From assembly GCA_033026295.1 (NCBI GenBank), contig CM065168.1, forward strand, positions 43,350,875 through 43,414,874: a DNA stretch of 64,000 nt, in the 5' to 3' direction. The translations under genes and the position numbers were made by a program. Under the pieces are notes generated by a model. That model was not told the origin of the DNA. It ran no database searches and saw nothing but the letters and a program-made list of their open reading frames with translations. Shown one piece after another: positions 47,002-57,560 of this stretch (positions are counted from its first letter, which is position 1; the number at the start of each line of letters is the position of its first letter). This DNA is from Channa striata. Taxonomy: Eukaryota; Chordata; Actinopteri; Anabantiformes; Channidae.

Positions 47002-47544
47002 GTTGGTCGCTGTGACGTGGCTTCATAGAGAAGATAGACACAAGGGCAACAAAACAAATTAGACGAAGTCTGTGTGTTGTAATTTCACTGCAGATTATAT
47101 ATTTGCTGTACTCTTGTGATTATTGTGTTTATATATACTGTTCCTTGTCTTGTTTAGCAGATTTACAAAGTATCTATTGTGTTATTGACAAATATAACAT
47201 TGCTGGTTATGGACCATATGTAAATTTTATGTCATTTTAAAACATTGATCAGTTTTTCACTCAAATGAAAAAATTTAGGTGGAAAAAACAAGTTAATGAA
47301 AAATATATATATTATATATATATATATTAAAAAACGTCAGTATAGTGAGTGATAACATGACGCAGGTTAATATGCAGCCAAATGGTTTTTATTTCACATT
47401 TTCTGTCTTCAAAAGTGAAATCTGTGGTAATGTGCAGTGTTCAGACTTTTAATCAAAGCTTGTGCTTATTTACCCGACCTTTTGTGAACGACCAGTCAAA
47501 AATATCATTATTCTGTGTATTTTTCATATTTAAAGGACTCTCAC

Positions 47545-47720
47545 CATTTTAGCAGTATCTTGTGAATGTCCAAACTTAATGTGCTGATCAAGAATTTCTG
47601 ATCCAAACATTGACCCTTCTGTGTGTATTAATGCTCCTCATTTGTCAATGAACAATGTCATTTGTCAGACAGCTGCCGGACTGATTTTGCATACTGTCAA
47701 ACAAAACTGATTAGGTTATG
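47545..47720 (-). promoter_or_regulatory. Receptor I upstream box and noncoding first exon
   Basis: TTTGTTTGACAGTATGCAAA at about 47685-47704 on the minus strand. The first exon ends AAATG at 47545 before GTGAGAGTCC, and the GATTTGCCTGGC block lies upstream. Confidence 0.62.
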
Positions 47721-48376
47721 ACTATACTCAAAATCATGCCAGGCAAATCATTCTCCCACAGAAAGGGCAGAGCACTGGGAAACTAGAAGGGATCTGGTGT
47801 CTTGTGAAAAAATTCTTATGTACATGTAGAATTAGAAGATTACAGATATTTTATTTAGGTGTTAAACTTTTAAATGTCTATTGAAAGCTTAAAGATCCAT
47901 TTCTACCTAACTGAATATATCTGAAGATTCAGTTATATCAACTGAACTTGGTTCTTGTACTGCTTCTTAAACTGAAGGAGCTGATTGGAAAAATAGCTGT
48001 CGACATGATTCAGGCTTTCGATATCCAAACCTGGATAACAGAGAATCTTCACAGACTACTTAAATATTATTTGTCTCTATGTTTCCAGACAATCTGGTGC
48101 TATTGTCTCGAAACTAGCACCGGACAGTGATCAACGTTAATCAGCAGATGTGAGCAAACTAATGAGTTAGCTATGTCGTTCCAAAATTTTTAAAGGAGAG
48201 AGTATTAAGGCATGTACTAGCAGCGCTAACATTTAATGCTGCCTCAAGCATTTTATTTTGATTCCATTCAGTTTTTATAAAATGTCATTAAGTCTGTTGG
48301 ATAAAGAGGAAAAGCAGTTTAAAATTTGGAAGTTTATGTTGAAAAGCTTGTATTTGAAATATTAAAGGACACCTAC
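47721..48376. other. Gap between receptor I promoter and an orphan leader
   Basis: Includes a GATCTGGTGTCTTGTG block near 47793 shared with other receptor upstream flanks. No receptor coding remnant was found, although the next leader unit reads into this stretch. Confidence 0.45.
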
Positions 48377-48545
48377 CGTCAGTAGTGTCAAATTCTCATC
48401 TTTCTCCTGAATGTCCAAACTCTGACTGCTGTTCACAACCATCCGATTCTAACATTTGCTTATATTAATGACACCCATGTGTAAAACTGTCAGACGGTGG
48501 TAAGACTGTGTTTTTTTTTCTGCATGCAATCAAACAATAAATATT
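48377..48545 (-). promoter_or_regulatory. Orphan receptor-type leader exon and box
   Basis: A leader-like segment (GACATTCAGGAGAAAGATGA on the minus strand, similar to receptor M's) ends at 48377 before GTAGGTGTCC. A box TTATTGTTTGATTGCATGCA lies at about 48521-48540, with two changes. No receptor lies between it and the promoter of receptor I. It may be an alternative first exon of I or the remnant of a lost gene. Confidence 0.45.
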
Positions 48546-49591
48546 TTTTTGTGAGTGTATATTGTAAACAATAGCATGCAACATTTCTTTCATAATCATT
48601 TCTTTTTTACATTAAATACCACATAAGCTATTGAATTAATTAATCTGTTAAGACATTCACATATAACCATTACATACTTCATAATTATAGCAACAAGGAA
48701 TATTTTAACCCCAGTTAAATCTGGATTTTACTTTAATGCTACTTTATGTGCATTAAAGTTTGAGAAGGACAATTGTACTTTAGCAAAATATGAGTTTGGA
48801 TGCCAGACTTGCAATGCAAGTGCAGGTACCTCAGTGAATGGAAAAACATGCCAATGTAAAACAAATCCATTTCGAAATGGTTTGTTTGAAAGTTAAGCAA
48901 TTTTATATAAAAATACGCAATATATATATATATATGTGTAACATTGAACAGAAAGACAAACAGTATTAGTTTTTGTGTTCTTATCTTAGCAGAATATAGA
49001 AATTACTTTTCTCAATTTAGAGATTTTTTATGTTCACATCAGAAGTTTTTTTCTTGAAAAGCATAGTTTGTGCATACACATTACTAAATGTTTTATACAG
49101 TATACACTAGAATTTATCAAGTGGATTACATCTAAATATGACTTTTTATGGTTGACAGAGAGACATAAACACAAATTATAGAGCAGATCTTAAGAATCCC
49201 TGTTTTGCCTACTGCTCCTTTATCACCTCTAAACAGGTCTAAGTCTGTACACACTCATAAGGTAACAACATTAAAATAAATTTTTTGCAGACTGCAGACA
49301 GAGCATGAGACACAGTCAAAGTTAATTTCAGAAAATATGTTTTAAATCTGATGTTCTTTTGTGACAACCATCAAAAATTATAAGACAGGCAATGTCACTG
49401 CTGCAAGAGTAAGTTGTCTAACCTGATCAATTTATACTTTTCATCTACTCTGTGAAACCCAAAAGTTTCTATGTTACAGTGTTTTACATTCTAATTAACT
49501 TGTTACTATAGAACAAATTGGGGTCTAATAAAGCGTTTCACTTCTTAAATAAATTCATGCCATTGTTCTCAGATGGATGGCAGTGATGGTC
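48546..49591. other. Intergenic, orphan leader to receptor J
   Basis: AT-rich with an AT-dinucleotide run at about 48919-48936. No gene was recognised. Confidence 0.5.
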
Positions 49592-50424
49592 TTATTCATT
49601 GCTGCAGTGACAACAGAGCAGCTTTCCTGCTCTGTGTAGAAACAGCAGAGGTAAAACCAAACTGCTGGGGAGAGTGAACCAGTCTGTGAACATCACCACC
49701 ACACAGGCATCAGTGTAGCTCAGCAGGTTTGACCTTTCCAGACTGGAACTTACAAGCAATGGTAGAAAACATAACCACAGCACTCCTGTTATCGCTGCGA
49801 TGGTACTGAAAGCCCTCTGCTTTGACTGGGCAACCTGCTCCTTACCCAAACCCAATTCCCCAGGTCCTGGACGAACCAGAACACAGAGAACGGAAATGCT
49901 GCAAAAAGACACAACAACTAAGCATGAGACCAGGAAAATAAAAGTGGGACATAGGGAACCTCAGGACTGTACAAAGCTTCCAAACCGATCCATCCACAAT
50001 ACAGCAGCCAACCACAACCGATGCTGATGTTTCTGATGCTGGTTCCCCTTGACTGTCTCAGGCCCAGGTAGGTGACGGGGTGAACAACAGCCAGGTAGCG
50101 CTCAACACAGGTCAGGATGTGAAAGAACAACTGTCCAGGTATTATAATGCAGGTGCCATAAAACCGAATTTTGAATGTGATTAGCGTATTTGCCACAAAT
50201 GTAAGAGATGCCTCCTAGTGCAAAGATCAGCTCGTGGTTGCCAAGGAGCGCAGCCGCCGCCATCGTTGGTGACCCAGGTAGAGGATGGAGGAATAACTAA
50301 GTGGTGATGAAGGAAACTGGAATAAGTAAGTGGTGATGAAGGAAACTGAGATTGAATCTCCAACTGTGGAGTCTGAGCAGTGGAATGAAAACCTGAGGGA
50401 GGATGATGAGAAGTTGACTGTCAT
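49592..50424 (-). pseudogene. Receptor J: multiply damaged 7TM receptor gene
   Basis: The remains run from MTVNFSSSSLRFSFHC to LPLLFLHRAGKL, CCHCSNE and a stop. TM1 contains a tandem duplication of about 29 bases (50291-50349, unit AGTGGTGATGAAGGAAACTG). About 40 bases are deleted after SLATTS, where relatives have SDIFTYHSAAMEL; this removes the start of TM2. A further frame break lies near 49912-49920 at the TM5 end (LLFSWSHA versus LVVVSFCS). TM3 still reads ERYLAVVHPV, and TM4, TM6 and TM7 are recognisable. These structural lesions cannot be simple sequencing errors, so the locus is certainly non-functional. Its leader exon is present (50813). Confidence 0.87.
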
Positions 50425-50812
50425 TTCAGTTTGTCTCGTAGTGCTGGACAGAAAAATGGGGACAGGAACAACCACAAATGAGACAACAATATTTCATTAT
50501 GAAAACTTAAGCAGGACTTTTAAGTTTCATGAAAAACAAGTCCATAGTTTTATAGCTCATAACTTTATTGTGTCTATTTTTAAGACCTAGTAATTTTAAT
50601 TTTGTCAAAATATTACTTCTAAGTTTGTTCGAATAATAATTTGAGCCTTGATGATCAACTGCCGTAAAGCTGTTGTTAAAATTAGGAAAGCAGTTTGTCC
50701 CCTAACTATACTGACATTTAAAAAATTTACAAAAATGAATTAATCCTGTTTGCAGTTTAATAGTATAGGAACGTCATTTTTAGGAGACAGGGTTGATTCA
50801 AAGGACACCTAC

Positions 50813-51005
50813 CTCAGCAACAGTGGCTGTATTTAATATCCTTCAGTTGCTTCTCCAAACTCTGTCGGCCGTTGATGAGAATGTGATCCCAACATTAAAG
50901 CTTCTATTTATAAGTGTTGTAATGGCAGCTGCCTGTCAAAGTGCTAGAGCCAGGAGTGTTTTGTAATTTATTTCTTTAATTTGCATGCTCTCAAAGAAAT
51001 ATGTC
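50813..51005 (-). promoter_or_regulatory. Receptor J leader exon and weakened box
   Basis: ATTTCTTTGAGAGCATGCAA at about 50981-51000 on the minus strand (two changes in the first half, octamer intact), and CTTATAAATAGAAGC (TATA-like) near 50900-50914. The first exon ends TGAG at 50813 before GTAGGTGTCC. Confidence 0.5.
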
Positions 51006-51316
51006 ATTTAACGTGATTCTGTCCTGCACCTGGCTATTGGGGACTTTAAAATTATCCAGTGCCTTCATTCTTTAATTTAGATTTACATTTAATCATAAAT
51101 GTAAAATCTTTTTGTTTGAGATTGCATCATGTACAATATTGGCGTCACTCATCCGTCCAGATATTATTGCTTTCATTTGACAGCATCCAAATAACCTTCA
51201 GAAAAATGGAGCTAGTTATTCAAATTACAGATCTTTCAGTTTTTATTGATACCCTGACAGTTTTTATACATGGGTAAACATCATTAAAGAATTTATATAT
51301 TTATTTTTACATATCT

Positions 51317-51317
<1 letters not shown>

Positions 51318-51372
<55 letters not shown>
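51318..51372. repeat. CA/TA microsatellite
   Basis: A CACACA run of about 20 bases is followed by a TATATA run of about 30 bases. Likely length-polymorphic. Confidence 0.85.
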
Positions 51373-51375
<3 letters not shown>

Positions 51376-51384
51376 CATACTGTG

Positions 51385-51790
51385 TATACTTTGTTGGATG
51401 ACAGACTGGACTAGAAACAAACACAGACGTCCTCTACAGGTAAATACAGAGTAGACTCTTTCCTGAGGAGGCTGGGCTCCTTCAAGAACAGCTGGAAACC
51501 TCTTCTGATGTTCTACCAGTCTGTGGTATCAGTGTTGGCTTCCATGCTGTGGTGGCAGCATTGAGAAGGACAGGCTGGTGAGGAAAGCTGGGTCTGTGCT
51601 GGGAACAGAACTTGGGGGGTCCTCCAAAAAACACCTGGCCATCATGCTTATTATAACCTGACGATGTTTTTGTGTGGACAGTATATAAAGTCTTTCCTGT
51701 ACCGTCAAAAGTTGATGCTCCTGGATCTTCCAATGCCGATGTCATAGAAGTATCTACAGTATCTATCTACTTTTATATATACTGTTATAG
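51385..51790 (+). mobile_element. LINE reverse-transcriptase C-terminal fragment
   Basis: The plus strand reads a LFLRRLGSFKNSWKPLLMFY-like stretch at about 51458-51520, followed by QSVVSVLASMLWW. That order is typical of the end of fish non-LTR reverse transcriptases. A shifted remainder and a TATCTATCTAC tail near 51758 close it. It is truncated and frame-broken. Confidence 0.65.
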
Positions 51791-53268
51791 ATTCTCCCTG
51801 TTTCTGTCATATTTATAAAACAATTTTGAAGATCTGAAAAACAACAAAATGGCTTCTATTTGTATATTTTTAATAGCAGAATACTAATGTACTAATACAT
51901 ATGAATAAAAGTTACGTAAAAAGCCAAAAACAGAATAGGAGATGTCAAGGAATTTTGCTGATGTCTTTCATTCAACCGTGTGTGTCAAACCAGTGTGATG
52001 ATCTAGAGAGGTTGTTGAAGCCTTTACACATTTCTACCAAAATGTGCAACTGGCTCTGAAGTCAGGGCCATGTCATCACCAGTGAGGTGGGACCAGAGGA
52101 TGGAGTGGCTGGAGATGGGTTATATGCAGAGAACAAATTTCATTTTAGCATGTATATGTTCTCAGTACTGAAGCTTCTAACGTACATTTATATGTTGTTT
52201 TTTGCTTTTGGTGATAGAGCACCGAAGTCACTTATCTGAAGAATGTATTGCCTTTGGTGTGTGAGTGATGAATATGTTTGTTGATCACTGATTACCTGGC
52301 AGTAAGAATATCATCTCTAATAACTGATTTGATTACAATAAGAATGACTTTATAATTAATGTGCATTTTTTCTCCAAAACATTTTTATTCAGCACCAGTG
52401 ACGTGGACTAGATAAAATCATAAATAACTGATTTAAAGTGTCATCTGAAACAGTTTGCATCACACGACTTCAGTCTAATCATTTACACTTCCACTCAGTC
52501 ATTTGGCCGACACGTTTCTTAAACGCAACTTGCAAGTGGGATGCAAACAAGCCAAAACGACAAGTCAGAAAGAAGACTTTGAAAGCGTCATATGAAGACA
52601 TGCTTTCACTTTTGTGAGAAGAGCTTGTTGTTCTTAGAGAATTTTCTATTCCTACTCCTAGCACCCTGAACATGGACCAAAAAAGAGACAGAGATGTCTG
52701 AGGAGATTAGAAATGCATATAAAGGCAAGTGCTATATCTTGTTAATATTATAATTACAAAGAGCTTAAGGTCCATTGGACTGTGGACTGATGTGGCTGTT
52801 TTGGTTAAATAGGAATTTGGACACTAACAAGTGTAATTCAATGATCATACAAAAAATTTGCATTTTGACGTCTTGACAAAACCAGACGGTAACAAATGTG
52901 TCTGTTTTTGAAACATTTTTTTTAGTGCTAAGTGCTTGTAGATGAAAAAACTGAAAAGCACGAAGAAATGCTAAATACTTGTATACACAGTAACTATAAA
53001 TTTGCAGTTCTTTCATTTCGAAAGCTGCACCCCCCCCCACCCCCAAAAAAGGCCTAACAGCAATAAATTACTTTAAAATATGTATTTATGAACTGAGTTG
53101 TTACAATTGCTGATCAGCACTACTAAGAGGCAGCTCCCCCAACAAACAATGTATTACTTGAAATCAATTACAACTTTATGTGCTACAACTTTGTGTAAAA
53201 TGTGGACAGTTTCAGGCTCTTGTCCTGGTTAAATGGAAATGTGTGATGATCCAGTGCAGTGATGGTCT

Positions 53269-54138
53269 TCACTCACTGCTGCAGGGGCAACAGAGCAGTT
53301 TTCCCGCTCTGTGCAGAAACAGCAGAGGTAAAACTGAACTGCTGGGCAGAGTGAACAAGTATCCAGATGTCAGAACCAGACATCCCTGAGTGTAAGTCAG
53401 CAGGTGTGACCTGTCCAGAGCAAGAGAAATGAGCATCGCTATAAAATACAACCACAACACTCCGGTTATAGCAGTCATGGTGTGGAAAGCCCTTTGCTTT
53501 GATTGGTCAACCCGCTCTCTGTTCCCACCTACTTCCCCTGGCCCAGGACGAATCAGAACGGAGAGAACAGAGACGCTGCAAAAAGTCACAACAACTAGGC
53601 AAAAGGCAAACATGCAGAAAAATGGTGTATCTGCAACATCAGGGTAGTATAAAGCTGTCACACCGATCCATCCGCAGTACAGCAGCCAAGAACAGCCAAT
53701 GCTGATGTTTCTGATCCGGACCCCCCCCGACTGTCTCAGCCTCAGGTAGATGACGGGGTGAACAACAGCCAGGTAAGGGTCAACACACGTCAGGACGTGA
53801 AAGGACATTTGTCCAGAGAAAAAACCAGTAGTAGCATAAAACCCGGCTTTCGACAACCAGGAGAGACCAAAGTGGTTGCCACAATGGTGTAAACCAAATC
53901 CCAGCTCAAAGATCAGCTCGATGGCAGCTGAGTGGTAGGTGAGCACGTCAGAGTGGCTTGTTGTAGCAAAGGAGCGTTGCTGCCACCATCGTTGGAGACC
54001 CAGGTAGAAGATAAAGATAGAGACGGGAAGGACTAAGATGATGTGGACGATGACAAAGGCAACCGAAATTAAACTTCCGACTGTGTCAGAGCAGTGGTAC
54101 GAAGAACTGAGGGAGGAAGAGGAGTAGTTGGCCGCCAT
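53269..54138 (-). CDS. Receptor K: 7TM receptor with DPY in place of DRY, 289 aa
   Basis: An open frame nearly identical to receptor H (MAANYSSSSLSSSYHC start, GYLFTLPSSSVLPLLF in TM7, LLCCPCSSE tail). The exception is at the end of TM3: DPYLAVVHPV. Arg 3.50, which contacts the G protein in class A receptors, is replaced by Pro through one base (AGG in forward orientation instead of CGG-type). TM2 reads SAAIELIFELGFGLHHCG, Ile for Met, and the first loop has LQRWWQQRSFATTSHSD. The start is the ATG at 54136-54138; upstream extension opens with GTG and crosses the splice acceptor. The leader exon ends at 54777 and the intron is about 0.64 kb. The loss of Arg suggests an uncoupled receptor or an early stage of decay. 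Frame and other motifs are intact. Confidence 0.82.
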   Translation of the reverse strand: MAANYSSSSLSSSYHCSDTVGSLISVAFVIVHIILVLPVSIFIFYLGLQRWWQQRSFATTSHSDVLTYHSAAIELIFELGFGLHHCGNHFGLSWLSKAGFYATTGFFSGQMSFHVLTCVDPYLAVVHPVIYLRLRQSGGVRIRNISIGCSWLLYCGWIGVTALYYPDVADTPFFCMFAFCLVVVTFCSVSVLSVLIRPGPGEVGGNRERVDQSKQRAFHTMTAITGVLWLYFIAMLISLALDRSHLLTYTQGCLVLTSGYLFTLPSSSVLPLLFLHRAGKLLCCPCSSE

Positions 54139-54776
54139 GTTGGTTTGTGTGATGTCACCTTCATGGAGAAAAAGGACGACAAACAAGTAAGACACTTCAG
54201 TACTGAAAGGACAACAGATGTTTAACACAACTGCATTTTCATTTTATAACATTTTTTCTCTTGCCAAAAGTCAAGTTACAGTAAGTTGTTTTCATCCAGA
54301 GCTCAGTCACTTGTTTAATGTCAGTCAGTCAGTGACATTAAACAAGTGCTTCTTGAATCTCGACGTAACTTTAGTGAGTTTTTTTTATTCTTTAATCTAA
54401 TCAATAATTCTTAGTAACTGCCATCACATTTAGTTCCAACATTGCTGGTTATTAGAAATCCACTGTAAAACAAAGCAAAACTTTTGCAACTTTGCTGGTC
54501 CAGTATTAGATTTGTACATGTTTTAGTTTTTTGTAGCTTTGTCTCATTTTACCATTGACTTTTATCTTTTTTCTAGGGTTACATAAATAAAAACAAGGAC
54601 ACATTTTTTAAACCTTTGCAAAAACCTATTTTTGCAATTGGAGGTTTTAAAAGTAGATGCTCAAAATTATTCTTGCAAATCAACAAGTAAGAAATGTCTA
54701 TGCACATGACTAATGGTATTGTGCAAATTTTATCAAATATTTGGTCGTTCTGACATCACCTAAGAAAAAAACCCAC

Positions 54777-54930
54777 CTCGTCAGCAGTTTCAGATTTTTT
54801 GCTGAATCTCCAAACCTTGTCTTCTCTTGCCACGTATATCATTAATGTGAGTGTAATAATAATGCTGCTTTGTCAATGTGACAAACAGCAGTGAGCCTGA
54901 GAAGCATTTTGCATGCTGTCATATAAATCC
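54777..54930 (-). promoter_or_regulatory. Receptor K upstream box and noncoding first exon
   Basis: TTTATATGACAGCATGCAAA at about 54908-54927 on the minus strand (octamer half perfect). The first exon ends ACGAG at 54777 before GTGGGTTTT. A GAAAGAAATTTGCTTACC block lies upstream. Confidence 0.55.
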
Positions 54931-54949
54931 ATGATTTGGACTCTTCGCT

Positions 54950-55550
54950 GTAAATCATGGTAAGCAAATTTCTTTCCAGGTTCTTCTGTCACAGGACAGT
55001 GAGAATGCAGGGTCAGCTGCAGATAAAAATGCTGATAAAATTATTAGAGATGTCATTAGAAGGAAATTGTGTCAACGGTTTGAATACATTTTTGAAATTT
55101 AATTCATATAAATACAAAATGTATCCCCTTTTGAATATTTTACTATGTTTCTTTATGAACATAATAATAGACATTTACTTACATTTAATCAAAATTGATA
55201 CACATAAATACAAAGGGAGAAAAAAGCATAAACAAAGCACATATTACTACCAGTGGTAAAATTGCACACAAATTTACAATTTGTGCCATTTAGCAAATCC
55301 ATGTGTGCTCTAATGGTAAGTTTTGCACAATAACTATTTGTAAATTTTGTTCACAGAATCCAGAATTTTGTCAGCCAAAATTTGTAGCAGGACATAAACT
55401 GAACAAAAATCTAATGCTGAACTTTACACAAATCTAATCTTAAAGGCTACAATTACATCAAGTGGGTTTAGCTGGGAACTTTTGTGTTGTAATGTTTCTC
55501 AGTGGCAAGTGCAGTAGATTGGACAGATTGTGGACCTAAATGAGGGAACA
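54950..55550. other. Intergenic, receptor K unit to repeat
   Basis: AT-rich, with a plus-strand open frame of 100 codons at 54957-55259 that has no motif or homology I recognise. Confidence 0.45.
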
Positions 55551-55965
55551 GAGTTAAACAGAAGCTGTCAAGCTGAACACTAGGAGTCAGAGCTTTTTAA
55601 GCTGGTATTGGCAGCTACTGAAAGCCAGTGCAGAGATCTGAGGAGTGACATGTGTCATTTTTGGCTAATTAAAAATGAGACAGATGCTGTATTTTGGATC
55701 ATCTGATGGGGTTTGATTGTACTGCTGGTAGCTCCCATTAATAGGGCATCGCAATAGTCAAGACGAGATATGACCAGCACCTGCACAATGGGTTGGGTTG
55801 CATATTCAGAGAGATTAATTTACAGTAATGCATGATCTAACAGTGGAGTGATCCAGTGGAAAGGAATGGATGATAGAACCAGTGGTCTAGTATAGATGGA
55901 GAAACAAAGTGGACCAACAAATGAGCCCTGTGGCACCCCGGAAGAGAGGCTGGGAGGGTTAGAAA
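55551..55965 (+). repeat. Dispersed retroelement-like repeat abutting receptor L
   Basis: A well-known type of fish dispersed sequence: AAGCCAGTGCAGAGATCTGA near 55622, GCATCGCAATAGTCAAGACG near 55746, GAGCCCTGTGGCACCCCGGA near 55922. It ends about 8 bases before the stop codon of receptor L, so the L transcript must enter it directly. The family is not named here; no coding frame survives. Confidence 0.6.
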
Positions 55966-55972
55966 CATGGTC

Positions 55973-56845
55973 CTACTTTTCACTGCAGTTGCAACAGACC
56001 AGTTTTCCTGCTCTGTGTAGAAACAGCAGAGGTAAAACTGAACTACTTGGCAGTGTAACCATGTTTCCAAATACCAGCGCCAGACAATGATCAAGGTAGT
56101 TGTCCGCATGTAAGTGGACCACAGCTAGACAAACAAGATACCCAACAAAACCCAGCAACAGCACTCCCAGTATGGCTGTAATAGTGTAAAAAGCTCTCTG
56201 CTTTGATTGGTCAACTTGCTCCCTGTTCCCACCCATTTTCCCTGGTCCTGGATGAATCAGAGCGCAGAGAACTGAAATGTTGCAAAAAGAAGCTGCGATG
56301 AAAGACAGGGCCAACAAACAGAAAAACTGGGTGTAGGGAATATCTGGGAAGTGCAAAGCTGTCACACCAATCCATCCAAAACACAGCAGCCAAACACACC
56401 CAATGCTGATGTTTCTTATCCTGACCCCCCCTGATTGTTTCAGCCTCACGTAGATGAGGGGGTGAATAACGGCCAGGTAGCGCTCTACACAAGTCAGGAT
56501 GTGAATGGAGGTCTGCCCAGGAAAAACAATACAATACAAATAATACCCAATTTTTGTAATTTCTGATAGACCAAAAAACAATCCGCAAATGTAAATGCAG
56601 ACGCCCAGGACATAGATGAGCTCCATGGCAGCTGAATGGTAGGTGAAGATATCAGAGTGGCTTGTTGCTGCAAAAGAGCGCTGCTGCCGCCATCGTTGGA
56701 GACCCAGGCAGAGGACAAGAAGGGAGAGAGGGAAAAGCACAAAGATTTTGATGAAGAGGTAGACCAAGGCCATTAAAACTGCAGCCGAAGAGCTTGAGCA
56801 GCGTTGAATATCACTGAAGGAAGAAAAGGAGGAGTTGGTCGTCAT
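55973..56845 (-). CDS. Receptor L: 7TM rhodopsin-like receptor, 290 aa
   Basis: Open reading frame. The N-terminus is MTTNSSFSSFSDIQRC (NSS site). TM1 is rich in Phe/Leu (YLFIKIFVLFPLSLL). The first loop is LQRWRQQRSFAATSHSD. TM2 is SAAMELIYVLG, and TM3 ends ERYLAVIHPL. The next loop has LKQSGGVRIRNIS. TM4 is GCVWLLCFGWIG. TM5 is changed at SFIAASFCNISVLCALIHPGPGKMGG, where most copies have VVVSFCSLSVLCVLIRPGPGE. TM6 is AFYTITAILGVLLLGF without the usual Trp, and TM7 ends SSSVLPLLFLHRAGKL. The start ATG at 56843-56845 matches the family. The first exon ends at 57348, intron about 0.5 kb. Shared residues (LGF in TM6, DHCLAL before TM7, IHPGPG) place it nearer M and N than B-H. Confidence 0.85.
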   Translation of the reverse strand: MTTNSSFSSFSDIQRCSSSSAAVLMALVYLFIKIFVLFPLSLLVLCLGLQRWRQQRSFAATSHSDIFTYHSAAMELIYVLGVCIYICGLFFGLSEITKIGYYLYCIVFPGQTSIHILTCVERYLAVIHPLIYVRLKQSGGVRIRNISIGCVWLLCFGWIGVTALHFPDIPYTQFFCLLALSFIAASFCNISVLCALIHPGPGKMGGNREQVDQSKQRAFYTITAILGVLLLGFVGYLVCLAVVHLHADNYLDHCLALVFGNMVTLPSSSVLPLLFLHRAGKLVCCNCSEK

Positions 56846-57347
56846 GTCAGTCTGTGTGTTGTTGCTGTAATGAATAAAATGGAAGCAAGAGGAATAAAAA
56901 TGAATTTAATTAGAAAACAACTGCAAGTAGCCAATTCACACACAAACAACTGTATTACTTTTATTTTTCATTTTTGAAATAATTATCTGATTTAATTCTC
57001 AGTGTTTTGTACCAGACCCACATAAACACAGTTTTTGTTTGTTTTCCCCATGTTTAAAAAAAAAACTTCTTAAAAGATATTAAAAAGCAGCAAAAGACAT
57101 TTCAAATGAGTTTTTCGTATGGCCTAACATTTTAATTAGGAAAGTGCAAGCACACTGTAAACTAACATAGCATTGCTGTAAAAGTGTGTAGTAGTAAGAG
57201 AGTATGTTGAGTTCTTAAAACTACAGCATGGCAGTGTCTTGTTTTTTCCAGCCAAGTTAGTAATTAATGAAAAATGCATTTATTCTTCGAAAGCTCGCGT
57301 TTAAAATATCAACAGAAAAATTATGAATATAATTGTGTGACACTCAC

Positions 57348-57560
57348 CTCATTGTCACCTTTGGTTTGTCTGTCTTTCCAAAAATCTTTTAAGTCTTCTG
57401 TTCATGAGCATCTATTCATGACATTTATCATTGCTTTTAAGAGTGAAGGATATTAATGTGGCATTATGTCACCATGTCCAACTGTTGTAGGAAACTGAAG
57501 GGGTTTGTATAATGTCAAACAAATAAACGATTTTACCTGACTCTAAATCATGGCAGATAA
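57348..57560 (-). promoter_or_regulatory. Receptor L upstream box and noncoding first exon
   Basis: TTTGTTTGACATTATACAAA at about 57504-57523 on the minus strand (octamer ATGCAAA changed to ATACAAA). The first exon ends TGAG at 57348 before GTGAGTGTC. The TAAATTTATCTGCCATG block lies upstream. Confidence 0.58.

Larger units (their letters stand above)
51006..53268. other. Intergenic, receptor J unit to receptor K
   Basis: Contains the conserved TGACAGCATCCAAATAACC block (51178-51196), then a CA/TA microsatellite and a LINE fragment, both listed separately. A fish dispersed-repeat piece TCATTTGGCCGACACGTTTC lies at about 52497-52516. From about 52.77 kb on it holds the 3' flank shared with receptor H. 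No gene was recognised. Confidence 0.5.

Noticed and set aside
51318..51372. Possible CRISPR-like or satellite array
   Set aside because: It is a simple CA/TA microsatellite with no spacers.
54957..55259. 100-codon plus-strand open frame between receptor K and L
   Set aside because: Low-complexity AT-rich codons, no domain, and no relation to neighbouring genes.
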